This document shows positions 6,112 through 13,417 of a stretch of DNA of 64,000 nt, piece by piece. Location of the stretch: IMG/VR virus record IMGVR_UViG_3300021181_000008, positions 1 through 64,000 of that record, one strand, 5' to 3'. Position 1 is the stretch's first letter, and each line of letters starts with the position of its first letter. Made by a program: the position numbers and the translations under genes. A model generated the notes under the pieces. The model was given only the letters and a program-made list of their open reading frames with translations, searched no databases and was not told where the DNA came from. This DNA is from a virus.

Positions 6112-7771
6112 CGACGAGCCGGTAATCCTGCCCGATGGGTCTATTCTCCAGGGTGAGCTTCTAGGCCAGCAGGATCCCAGGTTCTTCACGGTCCCCGACC
6201 GGCATATCGAGCCCGTGGACGGGTGCCGATCATGTGCGTCGGACGTCCACAACACGGGCTGCGGCGAGTACGCGTCCGAAGAGGTTCTACCGTGGGCCGA
6301 GGCGCATGGCTACGAGATGGACCCGTGGCAGGACTGGTCGCTGCGGAACATTCTCGGGCTCAAGCCGTCCGGCCGCTGGGCAGCGGGAACCAACAAGCTG
6401 ATCGTCTCCCGCCAGAACGGCAAGGGCACGATTCTCGAAGTGCGCGAGCTGGGCGGCCTGTTCGTGACCGGCGAAGAGGTCATCGTGCACACCGCGCACG
6501 AGTACAAGACCGCCGTGGTGCACTTCAACAGGCTCAAGGAAACGCTGAGCCACTACCCCTCGCTGATGCGCCGCGTCCGGCGTATGCCCGCGTCCAACGT
6601 CGAGCACGCCATCGAGCTGAAGCCGCAGGCCACGCTCATCTTCGGCTCGGGCGGCAAGGAGATCCGCCGCAAGGTCGCCCCGGTGCTGGTGTTCCTGGCG
6701 CGGTCCAAGGGCTCCGGCCGAGGCTTCACAGGCGACACCATCGTCTACGACGAGGACATGTACCTCACCAGTGACCAGCTCGCCGCGTCGCTGCCTGCCA
6801 TGTCCGCCCGGGCCACCCGCATTCCGGGTCCGCAGGTCATCTACATGGGGTCGGCGGGCACCGAGGAGAGCGAGCAGGCGGGCAAGCTGCGCACTCGTAT
6901 CCTCAAGGACGACAAGAAGATGTTCGGGGCCGAGTGGTCGGTCAACCCGCACCTGGAGTCGTGCCCCCGCGACCTGGTGAACGGCCGGCGGGACAACTAC
7001 TACATCGTCTGCTCCGTGCACGACGACCGCGACGACCCGCGGAGCTGGGCCAAGGCCAACCCCGGCCTCAACTACCGGCTGACGTACCAGTACACCCGCG
7101 ACGAAGAGTTCATGAACCTCCCCGAGGAGGAGTTCGACAAGGAACGCCTATCAGTCGGCCGCTGGCCCTCGGAGGACGCCGCGTGGTCCGCCATCAGCGA
7201 GGACGCATGGCAGCATCTCACGAACGAGGACCCCGGCAAGCCCGCGCAGCCCATCGCGTTCGCGTTCGACATCGACGAGGACGGCCGGTCCGCAACCATC
7301 TGCGCGGCCTGGAAGCACCCCACCGGCCAGGTTGTGCTGGAGGTGCCGCGGAACTGCTCGCGCATGGGTTCCGACTGGGTTCTCGACGAGATGGACCGCA
7401 TCTACAAGCGCAACCACCCGGTGTGCATCGCCGTCCCCAAGAACGGCCCGGCCCAGGCTCTGATCGAGGACGGGAAGAAAATGTGGCGGGACCGGCTTAT
7501 AGAAGTCGGAACCCAGGACGAGGCAGCGGCTTACGCCTGGTTCATGCAGCAGGTGAGGGGCCAGAAGCTTTGGCACTTCGGCAAGACCAAGGCCCCCACC
7601 CTGTGGCATGCGGTGGGACACGCTGACACGCGAGTCGTCGGGGACGGAGGTAAGACGTTCAGCCGGCGGGACAGCGAGTCGGATATCACGCCCATCACAT
7701 CGGCTATGCTCGCTGCCTACGGACTGAACAAGATGGCGACGGGCTACGACCCGCTCAAGACGATTGGCTAG
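6101..7771 (+). CDS. terL: Terminase large subunit
   Basis: 556 residues, the DNA packaging motor. The ATPase domain has a Walker A-type loop SRQNGKGT at 103-110, the RQNGK form usual in actinophage terminases, and a Walker B strand TIVYDE ending in D217 E218. A segment GSGRGFTGD (about 203-211) precedes Walker B as in relatives. The nuclease domain begins near 380 (IAFAFDIDEDGRS), where the first catalytic aspartates are expected. It would work at the portal vertex, cutting concatemers and pumping DNA. No small terminase was recognised nearby; the HTH protein at 4883 is the only DNA-binding candidate. Confidence 0.9.
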   Translation: MVGDDEPVILPDGSILQGELLGQQDPRFFTVPDRHIEPVDGCRSCASDVHNTGCGEYASEEVLPWAEAHGYEMDPWQDWSLRNILGLKPSGRWAAGTNKLIVSRQNGKGTILEVRELGGLFVTGEEVIVHTAHEYKTAVVHFNRLKETLSHYPSLMRRVRRMPASNVEHAIELKPQATLIFGSGGKEIRRKVAPVLVFLARSKGSGRGFTGDTIVYDEDMYLTSDQLAASLPAMSARATRIPGPQVIYMGSAGTEESEQAGKLRTRILKDDKKMFGAEWSVNPHLESCPRDLVNGRRDNYYIVCSVHDDRDDPRSWAKANPGLNYRLTYQYTRDEEFMNLPEEEFDKERLSVGRWPSEDAAWSAISEDAWQHLTNEDPGKPAQPIAFAFDIDEDGRSATICAAWKHPTGQVVLEVPRNCSRMGSDWVLDEMDRIYKRNHPVCIAVPKNGPAQALIEDGKKMWRDRLIEVGTQDEAAAYAWFMQQVRGQKLWHFGKTKAPTLWHAVGHADTRVVGDGGKTFSRRDSESDITPITSAMLAAYGLNKMATGYDPLKTIG

Positions 7772-7773
7772 GC

Positions 7774-8598
7774 ATGCCAGACCCGATCAAGACCCCGATG
7801 CACCCCAAGCGCCCGCTGCCCGTGGGAACGAGGGTCCGCTACCACGGCTCCCACCCGGCGTACCACGGCATCTACATCGTCAGGCGCGTTGCCGACGCTG
7901 ACGCCCTGCGCGCGGTCGGCCGTAACCCGGAGCGCGACTACTTCATCGACCACGCTGGCTACGAGCTGTGGCCGGAGGGCGTCGAGGAGAGCTACCGAAA
8001 CGGCGACCAGTCGCTGCACTTCGTCCGGCGCGGCTCGATCACGGAGGAACCATTGCCACGTGAACTCTCACACCTGGAGATCCACAAGCACCAGGAGCGT
8101 GTGCTTGACCTGAACAAGGCCAAGGGCTGGTACGACGAGCCGGTGCCGTTCATTCAGGCGATGGGCCTGCTCGTCACGGAGATCGACGAGGCGCATGAGG
8201 CGTATCAGGAAAGCGGCGCGACGCACGACTTCAAGTCGGAGCTGGCCGACATCTACATCCGGCTCCTCGACGACTGCGCGCGGTTCCATGTGGACCTGTC
8301 CACTGCGGCAGACATCTACCGCTTCTCAATGGGCTCTGTCGCCGACCGTGAGCACGAAATCTCCGACGACCTGTGGCTGATCCTCAAGCCGGTCGTCAAG
8401 GCGATCGAGGAGTACCGGGTCTACGGGCTCGACTACGAGAACAAGGCCGGTCCGCAGATCGCCAAGGCGTTCGCCGGGATCTACGCCGCGCTGGAGTTCG
8501 TCTGCCGGAGCTACGGCGTCGAGCTGGCCAAGGCGTTCGACCTCAAGATGACCGTCAACTGGACGCGTCCCTACCGACACGGAGGCAAGCATGCCTGA
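7774..8598 (+). CDS. MazG-like nucleotide pyrophosphohydrolase
   Basis: 274 residues. The C-terminal half (about 95-274) carries MazG-like features: EIDEAHEAYQ, then ELADIYIRLLDDCA, and a terminal NWTRPYRHGG that typifies phage MazG-like proteins. These all-alpha enzymes hydrolyse (d)NTPs to monophosphates and pyrophosphate. The N-terminal 95 residues (KTPMHPKRPLPVGTRVRYHG onward) look like a small beta-barrel domain; this fusion is not standard. It starts two bases after terL stops and overlaps the next gene by eight bases. Confidence 0.75.
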   Translation: MPDPIKTPMHPKRPLPVGTRVRYHGSHPAYHGIYIVRRVADADALRAVGRNPERDYFIDHAGYELWPEGVEESYRNGDQSLHFVRRGSITEEPLPRELSHLEIHKHQERVLDLNKAKGWYDEPVPFIQAMGLLVTEIDEAHEAYQESGATHDFKSELADIYIRLLDDCARFHVDLSTAADIYRFSMGSVADREHEISDDLWLILKPVVKAIEEYRVYGLDYENKAGPQIAKAFAGIYAALEFVCRSYGVELAKAFDLKMTVNWTRPYRHGGKHA

Positions 8599-8974
8599 GA
8601 ACCTGATCACCCATCTGCTGCCGGGCGAGATCATCGTCGTCGGCACCAACGAGTTCGGCTTCCACGCCGGGGGCGCGGCGGCCTACGCCAACAAGCACTT
8701 CGGGCTCCGCTGGGGCGTCGGCGAGGGCCTGTCCGGCAAGACGTACGCGCTCCCCACGATGGAGGGCATCGCCGCGTTCGCGCAGGCCGCCATGAAGTTC
8801 CAGATGTACGCCGAGCTGTCGCCTGACCTGACGTTCCTGCTGACCAAGGTCGGCTGCGGCATCGCGGGCTACGACGAGAAGCTGATCATGGACCTGTTCG
8901 CTAACTCGCCGGCCAACGTCATCCTGCCGGAGGGCTGGGACCGCACGGGCGAGCTGGAGATCAAGGATGCCTGA
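8591..8974 (+). CDS. A1S_2505-like phage non-structural protein, 127 aa
   Basis: The order VVGTNEFGFHAGGAAAYANK, then GVGEGLSGKTYALPT, then FLLTKVGCGIAGYD and NVILPEGW matches a small phage family labelled A1S_2505. In that family the motif FGSNxxGxHGxGAA is followed by a GQSYAIPT strand. The fold may relate to macro domains. Biochemical role is not established. Embedded in the coupled gene string behind terL. Confidence 0.65.
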   Translation: MPENLITHLLPGEIIVVGTNEFGFHAGGAAAYANKHFGLRWGVGEGLSGKTYALPTMEGIAAFAQAAMKFQMYAELSPDLTFLLTKVGCGIAGYDEKLIMDLFANSPANVILPEGWDRTGELEIKDA

Positions 8975-9152
8975 CGCGCCGTACCACTACATCGTCTGCG
9001 AGGACAACGCAGGCCACCTGGAGCCCGGCCAGAAGCGGTTCAAGAACTTCGAGACCAGAGTCGTAGCTGACGCCATGGCCGTGTTCTCGGCCGCCATCGC
9101 CGAGGGCAAGACCGAGTACATCACGATCGAGGCACTGAGGGACCGTCCGTGA
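8967..9152 (+). CDS. Hypothetical protein, 61 aa
   Basis: Starts at ATG 8967 inside the 3' end of the upstream gene (eight-base overlap) and ends in a GTGA overlap with the next. Sequence begins MPDAPYHYIVCEDNAGHLEP and is a compact mixed alpha/beta domain. Not recognised. Confidence 0.65.
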   Translation: MPDAPYHYIVCEDNAGHLEPGQKRFKNFETRVVADAMAVFSAAIAEGKTEYITIEALRDRP

Positions 9153-9292
9153 AGCAGCGCGTGTGGATCGTGACCCAGACCGGCTGCTGCGGTCATGACG
9201 AGATCGTGGGCGTGTTCGCCGATGAGCAGGACGCCAAGGACAAGGCCGATTCCCTGGTCGAAGCCTCCTGGGACTCTTGGGAAGTGGACTGA
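9149..9292 (+). CDS. Hypothetical protein, 47 aa
   Basis: GTG 9149 (GTGA overlap) to TGA 9292 (TGATG overlap with the methyltransferase). The product begins MKQRVWIVTQTGCCGHDEIV and ends in an acidic tryptophan-rich tail. Overlaps at both ends argue that it is translated. It resembles its upstream neighbour in size and layout (strand, then helix). Function unknown. Confidence 0.6.
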   Translation: MKQRVWIVTQTGCCGHDEIVGVFADEQDAKDKADSLVEASWDSWEVD

Positions 9293-10299
9293 TGAAGCAC
9301 ATCGAGCTGTTCGCCGGCGCGGGCGGCATGGCGCTGGGCATCGCGCAGGCCGGGTTCGACCCGTTCATCTACGTCGAGAACGACAAGTACTGCGCCCGCA
9401 CGCTGCGGACCAACTATCCCGCGTTCGGCGGCAACATGTTCGTGGACGAGCGCGATGTCCGCACGATGAAGTTCGACGACCTACAGACCGACATCGCGCT
9501 GCTGAGCGGCGGCATCCCGTGCCAGCCATGGTCGGTCGGCGGTCTGGCGAAGGGGATCGAGGACTCGCGCAACCTCTGGCCGGAGTTCACCCGCGTGCTG
9601 GGCGAGTGCCTGCCGAGGGCGTTCATGATCGAGAACGTGCAGGGCATCCTCCGGCAGCAGTTCAAGCCGTACCTCGGCTACCTGCTCAACGCGCTCAGGA
9701 GCCCGACTGTGCGGCGCTGGGGCGACGAGCCGTGGGAGTCCCACGCCAAGGCTGTGCGGTACGCAGGCGGCAAGGGGAGCCTGCACTACGACATCCACAT
9801 CCTGATCGTCAACGCCAAGAACTACGGCGTGCCGCAGGAGCGCAAGCGCGTCTTCCTGGTGGGCTTCCGCAAGGACTTGGGCATTGACTTCAAGTTCGAG
9901 TACCAGTACCACTTCGGGACGTTCAACCACCTGTGGACGCTGCGCGAGGCCATCGGCCATATGCCGGACCCGCGTACTGCCGCCGCGCGTGAGTACCACG
10001 ACCACATCTTCGTGCCGGGGGCCAGCGTCTACCGTGGCCACACGCCCAACCTGCTCGACAAGCCCGCCAAGACCATCAAGGCGGGAGTTCACGGCATGCC
10101 CGGCGGCGAGGGCGTGGTGGAGCTGGACGACGGCAGCATCCGCTACCTGACGGTCAGGGAACTGGCCAGAATTCAGACCTTTCCGGATGACTATCGGTTC
10201 TCCGGCTCGCGCACGCAGCAAGTCAAGCAGATCGGGAATGCCGTGCCCGTCAAGCTTGCTGCATATGTCGCCAAGTCCATCGCAGTGCATCTTGGGTAG
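9292..10299 (+). CDS. DNA C5-cytosine methyltransferase
   Basis: 335 residues with the ordered motifs of C5 methyltransferases: motif I ELFAGAGGMALG (5-16), motif IV GGIPCQPWS with the catalytic Cys77, motif VI (MIENVQG), motif VIII (PQERKRVFLV) and motif X (QIGNAVPV) near the C-terminus. The target-recognition region between VIII and X is fairly short. It would methylate cytosines in phage DNA to evade restriction, or act as an orphan regulator; no partner nuclease is seen. Start ATG 9292 overlaps the previous stop. Confidence 0.92.
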   Translation: MKHIELFAGAGGMALGIAQAGFDPFIYVENDKYCARTLRTNYPAFGGNMFVDERDVRTMKFDDLQTDIALLSGGIPCQPWSVGGLAKGIEDSRNLWPEFTRVLGECLPRAFMIENVQGILRQQFKPYLGYLLNALRSPTVRRWGDEPWESHAKAVRYAGGKGSLHYDIHILIVNAKNYGVPQERKRVFLVGFRKDLGIDFKFEYQYHFGTFNHLWTLREAIGHMPDPRTAAAREYHDHIFVPGASVYRGHTPNLLDKPAKTIKAGVHGMPGGEGVVELDDGSIRYLTVRELARIQTFPDDYRFSGSRTQQVKQIGNAVPVKLAAYVAKSIAVHLG

Positions 10300-10507
10300 C
10301 AGGATCAAGCCCGAGGACTACATCCGCAGGGCCGTAACGTGCACTATGTGCGACACAACCGTGGATATGGTGGCGGAGCAGGGCAGCTTCCCGAACGTCT
10401 GCGAACCCTGCTCCGGCCAGCTCCACTCCGTCTTCTGGCAACTCTGGAGGGAAGCCAATGAAACTGACCGACTTGCTCAGCGCGACGCTCCTCAAGGAAA
10501 TGCTTGA
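10292..10507 (+). CDS. Zinc-finger protein, 71 aa
   Basis: TTG 10292 is the likely start, overlapping the methyltransferase end by eight bases. CTMC (about 17-20) and CEPC (about 37-40) form one zinc site. A tryptophan-containing helix follows (SVFWQLWREANETDR). The end overlaps the RNA ligase start by 50 bases. It probably is a small nucleic acid or protein binding module. Farther upstream starts read through the methyltransferase and are not credible. Confidence 0.6.
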   Translation: MGSRIKPEDYIRRAVTCTMCDTTVDMVAEQGSFPNVCEPCSGQLHSVFWQLWREANETDRLAQRDAPQGNA

Positions 10508-11585
10508 GCAGAAGTACGTCAAGGCGCAGAGCCACCCCGCGATCCCCGGCCTGACGATCTACAACTACACAGACCAGGCGATGTGGGACAAGGCGTGGAA
10601 CGACGTCACCACCCAGTGCCGGGGCCTGATCGTGGACAGCGACGGCCTGATCGTCGCGCGCCCGTGGGAGAAGTTCTTCAACTACGGCGAGTTCACGGGC
10701 GAGATCAACCCCGGCCGCGCCGCCGGCCCCGGTCAGCGGGTGCTCGACCTGAACTCGCTGGTGCACGTCACGGACAAGAAGGACGGCTCGCTCGGCATCC
10801 TGTACCCGACGCCGCAGGGCCACGCCATCGCCACCCGTGGCTCGTTCAAGTCGGAGCAGGCCGTGCGCGGCTCGTTCATCTGGTGGAAGCGGTACGCCGA
10901 GTTCCCCGTGCCCGATGGCTGGACGCTGATGTTCGAGATCGTGTATCCGGAGAACCGGATCGTGCTCGACTACGCGGGCCTCGACGACCTGATCCTGCTG
11001 GGCGCGCGGGAGATCGAGACGGGCGTGGTGGTTGGTCCCGACGACTTCCTCCTCATCCCGTGGCAAGGCCCGCGCACTGAGGTGTTCGAGGACCGGTCGC
11101 TCGCGCAGGCGCTATGCCGCCACCCGCGCCCGAACGCCGAGGGCGTTGTCGTGCGCTACGTGACCGGCCCCGACTCCGGCCTGATGGTGAAGATCAAGCA
11201 GGACGACTACGTGCTCATGCACCGGCTCATCACCGGCATGAACGCGCGGGTGGTCTGGGAGCGCCTGATGGCCAACGAGACGACCGCTGACATCTGCGCG
11301 GGCGTGCCCGAGGAGTTCTGGCCGTGGATCAACGAGGTCGGCTACGACCTGCTGGAGCAGCACGCCGAGATCTCCGGCCGGGCCTACCGCGAGTACAACT
11401 CCATCGTGGTCAACCTCGACCAGGGCTGGACCCGGAAGGACTTCGCGGCCAAGGCGGTAGAGTCCGACTGCAAGGCGCTGCTGTTCCTGCTGCTCGACGG
11501 CCGGGACATCGCAGAGCTGGTCTGGAAGCAAATCAAGCCATCGGGTGAGCGCTCGATGAAGTACATCTCGGAGGACGTGGCATGA
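10458..11585 (+). CDS. rnl1: RNA ligase, T4 Rnl1-like
   Basis: 375 residues, matching T4 Rnl1 (374). The nucleotidyl motif I is K107-K108-D109-G110 (TDKKDGSLG), with K107 as the adenylated lysine. The upstream block TQCRGLIVD and RPWEKFFNYGE is the Rnl1 hallmark. Later motifs are FEIVYPENRIV, EGVVVRY and MVKIKQDDYV, where motif V supplies two lysines. It seals RNA 5'-phosphate/3'-OH ends. With the kinase/phosphatase at 11976 it should repair tRNAs cut by host anticodon nucleases. Good start ATG 10458 (GGAGGGAAGCC before it). Confidence 0.92.
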   Translation: MKLTDLLSATLLKEMLEQKYVKAQSHPAIPGLTIYNYTDQAMWDKAWNDVTTQCRGLIVDSDGLIVARPWEKFFNYGEFTGEINPGRAAGPGQRVLDLNSLVHVTDKKDGSLGILYPTPQGHAIATRGSFKSEQAVRGSFIWWKRYAEFPVPDGWTLMFEIVYPENRIVLDYAGLDDLILLGAREIETGVVVGPDDFLLIPWQGPRTEVFEDRSLAQALCRHPRPNAEGVVVRYVTGPDSGLMVKIKQDDYVLMHRLITGMNARVVWERLMANETTADICAGVPEEFWPWINEVGYDLLEQHAEISGRAYREYNSIVVNLDQGWTRKDFAAKAVESDCKALLFLLLDGRDIAELVWKQIKPSGERSMKYISEDVA

Positions 11586-11788
11586 CTTACGGAGACGAGC
11601 CCAAGTACGCGACGCTGGAGGCGTTCAAGCACGCCAAGGACTCGGTGGGCGCGGTGCTCTACATCGACAACGACCAGATCGACGCCTACGACTCCGAGAC
11701 GGGCGAGGTGCTGCTTCTCCAGCTCCATCCCAGCGAGTTCATCCAGCAGGCGACCGAGCTGCTGGGGTTCTCCTACGAGCACGTGTGA
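11582..11788 (+). CDS. Hypothetical protein, 68 aa
   Basis: ATG 11582 overlaps the ligase stop (ATGA). Acidic product starting MTYGDEPKYATLEAFKHAKD; the middle (AVLYIDNDQIDAYDSETGEV) looks like a beta hairpin. It lies between the two RNA-repair enzymes. Not recognised; it could be an accessory of the repair pair or unrelated. Confidence 0.65.
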   Translation: MTYGDEPKYATLEAFKHAKDSVGAVLYIDNDQIDAYDSETGEVLLLQLHPSEFIQQATELLGFSYEHV

Positions 11789-11979
11789 TGGACGAGTTCC
11801 CCGAGGACGAAACCCGGCCGAGGATGGTGGGCGAGTGCACGGGGTGCCGGTGCCGGGGATCAGCGGAGCCGAAGAAGGTGCCGTTGGTCCTCGACCCGTT
11901 CACTCGGGAGATCTACGGCGAGGACGAGTACGTCTATCTGTGCGACGAGTGCTACCAGGAAAGGGCTGACGACATATGA
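11788..11979 (+). CDS. Zinc-ribbon protein, 63 aa
   Basis: ATG 11788 overlaps the preceding stop (TGATG). CTGCRC (about 15-20) and CDEC (about 54-57) make a zinc ribbon with a short strand region between (YGEDEYVYLCDEC). It overlaps the kinase start by four bases. Its position inside the RNA-repair operon hints at RNA binding. That is inference from position only. Confidence 0.65.
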   Translation: MDEFPEDETRPRMVGECTGCRCRGSAEPKKVPLVLDPFTREIYGEDEYVYLCDECYQERADDI

Positions 11980-12929
11980 CCGAGCTAGTGATCACGAGGG
12001 GCCTGCCGGCCTCCGGCAAAACGACGTTCGCCCGAATCTGGGTGGACCGGGACCGAGCGCACCGCGCCCGCGTCAACCGCGACGACCTGCGACGCATGGT
12101 GGACGACGGCGTGTTCGTCAAGGGCGAGACGGAGCAGCGGATCCAGGCGCTTCGCAACGCGGCCATCAAGAGCCTGCTCGACCGGGGCGTCAGCGTCGTG
12201 TGCGACGACACCAACCTGCCTAACCGCGTCGTGCGCGACCTGGTGACGCTGGCTGCGCGGGCCAAGGCCGAGTGGCGGATCGAGGACTTCACGACCGTCC
12301 AGCTCGACGTCTGCACGGCCCGCAACGCGGCTCGCACGGACAAGGACCCGGTGCCGCGCCATGTGATCGAGGACATGCACCTGCGGTACCTGCACGGCAA
12401 GGTACTGCCCCTGCCGTTCTACCCGTTCAGCGCCGAGGACCCGGCGGCGAGCCTGTATGAGCCCGACGCTTCCCTCCCCGACGCGTTCATCTGCGACATC
12501 GACGGCACCGTGGCGCTCAAGGGCGACCGTGGGCCGTTCGACGAGAGCCGCGTGCACGAGGACCGGCCCAACCCGCGCGTGATCGAGGTGGTGAACAACC
12601 ACATCAAGCTGGGCTACCAGCCGGTCTTCCTGTCCGGCCGCACCGAGGGGTGCTACAGCGAGACGCGCAAGTGGCTGGGCCAGTACCTGGAGTACGACTG
12701 GCCGGGCCACAGCAACGACTACGGCATCATCGAGAAGCCCTTCCGCCTGCTCATGCGACCGCTCGGCGACCACCGCAAGGACTCGATCGTCAAGCGCGAG
12801 CTGTTCGACAAGTACGTGCGCGCGGAGTACAACGTGCGCTTCGTGCTGGACGACCGCGACCAGGTGGTGAGGATGTGGCGCGAGGAGCTTGGCCTGACCT
12901 GCCTTCAGGTTGCGCCGGGCGACTTCTAG
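11976..12929 (+). CDS. pnkp: Polynucleotide 5'-kinase/3'-phosphatase, T4 Pnkp-like
   Basis: 317 residues (T4 enzyme 301). The kinase domain has the P-loop GLPASGKT at 9-16 and VNRDDLRRMV as in T4 Pnkp; the lid region contains CTARNAARTDKDPVPRHVI. The phosphatase domain carries the DxDGT motif D174-I175-D176-G177-T178, then LSGRTEG and FVLDDRDQVV. It phosphorylates 5'-OH and removes 2',3'-cyclic or 3'-phosphate ends, making substrates for the ligase at 10458. Start ATG 11976 overlaps the previous stop. Very secure. Confidence 0.93.
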   Translation: MTELVITRGLPASGKTTFARIWVDRDRAHRARVNRDDLRRMVDDGVFVKGETEQRIQALRNAAIKSLLDRGVSVVCDDTNLPNRVVRDLVTLAARAKAEWRIEDFTTVQLDVCTARNAARTDKDPVPRHVIEDMHLRYLHGKVLPLPFYPFSAEDPAASLYEPDASLPDAFICDIDGTVALKGDRGPFDESRVHEDRPNPRVIEVVNNHIKLGYQPVFLSGRTEGCYSETRKWLGQYLEYDWPGHSNDYGIIEKPFRLLMRPLGDHRKDSIVKRELFDKYVRAEYNVRFVLDDRDQVVRMWREELGLTCLQVAPGDF

Positions 12930-13030
12930 GCCATCCTGGCTACTGCTGGTGCCGGTGGGCGTGGGGAGGCCGAACGCGCTGGTCTCCCTGCGCTCGCACC
13001 GCCGATTCGCCGGAAGGTCCGCAAGATCCG

Positions 13031-13036
13031 TATGAT
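13031..13036 (+). promoter_or_regulatory. -10 box TATGAT for a leaderless start
   Basis: TATGAT ends seven bases before ATG 13044, in the 114-base gap after the kinase gene. There is no ribosome site before this start. Matches the other leaderless-type sites in the window. Nothing else is seen in the gap. Confidence 0.5.
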
Positions 13037-13043
13037 TGCGGGC

Positions 13044-13349
13044 ATGAGTGAAGTAGCAACCGTAGATCAACTGCGCGTTCAGGCGAACGAAATCGCCGCC
13101 AATAACCCGCCCCTGCGAGTTCTGGACACCGTGATCCTTGCGGTGTGCTTTTCGCTCGGGTGGGTTTTCGGCATTGTCTGGCGCTACCCGCTGGGCTACC
13201 TCGCATTCATGGCGCTGACCATCCGGCACGGTTACCGCAAGGCCAACCCGCCGAAGCCCAAGGCCCCCGCGCCGGTTGATCCCAAGGCCCCCAGGGCTCA
13301 GGAGACGATCTACGCCGCAGGCGGCGCTGTTGCGTATACCGAGCCGTGA
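13044..13349 (+). CDS. Small membrane protein, 101 aa
   Basis: ATG 13044 is chosen because a TATGAT box lies seven bases upstream; ATG 13032 would overlap that box. Two hydrophobic stretches (VLDTVILAVCFSLGWVFGIV and PLGYLAFMALTI) form a hairpin in the membrane. A proline/lysine-rich cytoplasmic tail follows (ANPPKPKAPAPVDPKAPRAQ). It lies just before the portal gene. No family assigned; small membrane proteins near the head genes are frequent in actinophages. Confidence 0.65.
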   Translation: MSEVATVDQLRVQANEIAANNPPLRVLDTVILAVCFSLGWVFGIVWRYPLGYLAFMALTIRHGYRKANPPKPKAPAPVDPKAPRAQETIYAAGGAVAYTEP

Positions 13350-13417
13350 CCGGTACCTTGGCGTTAGGAACACTGACACCCGAGGCTGAGTAACGACCAG
13401 AGCCGGGCTAGCTGCAC

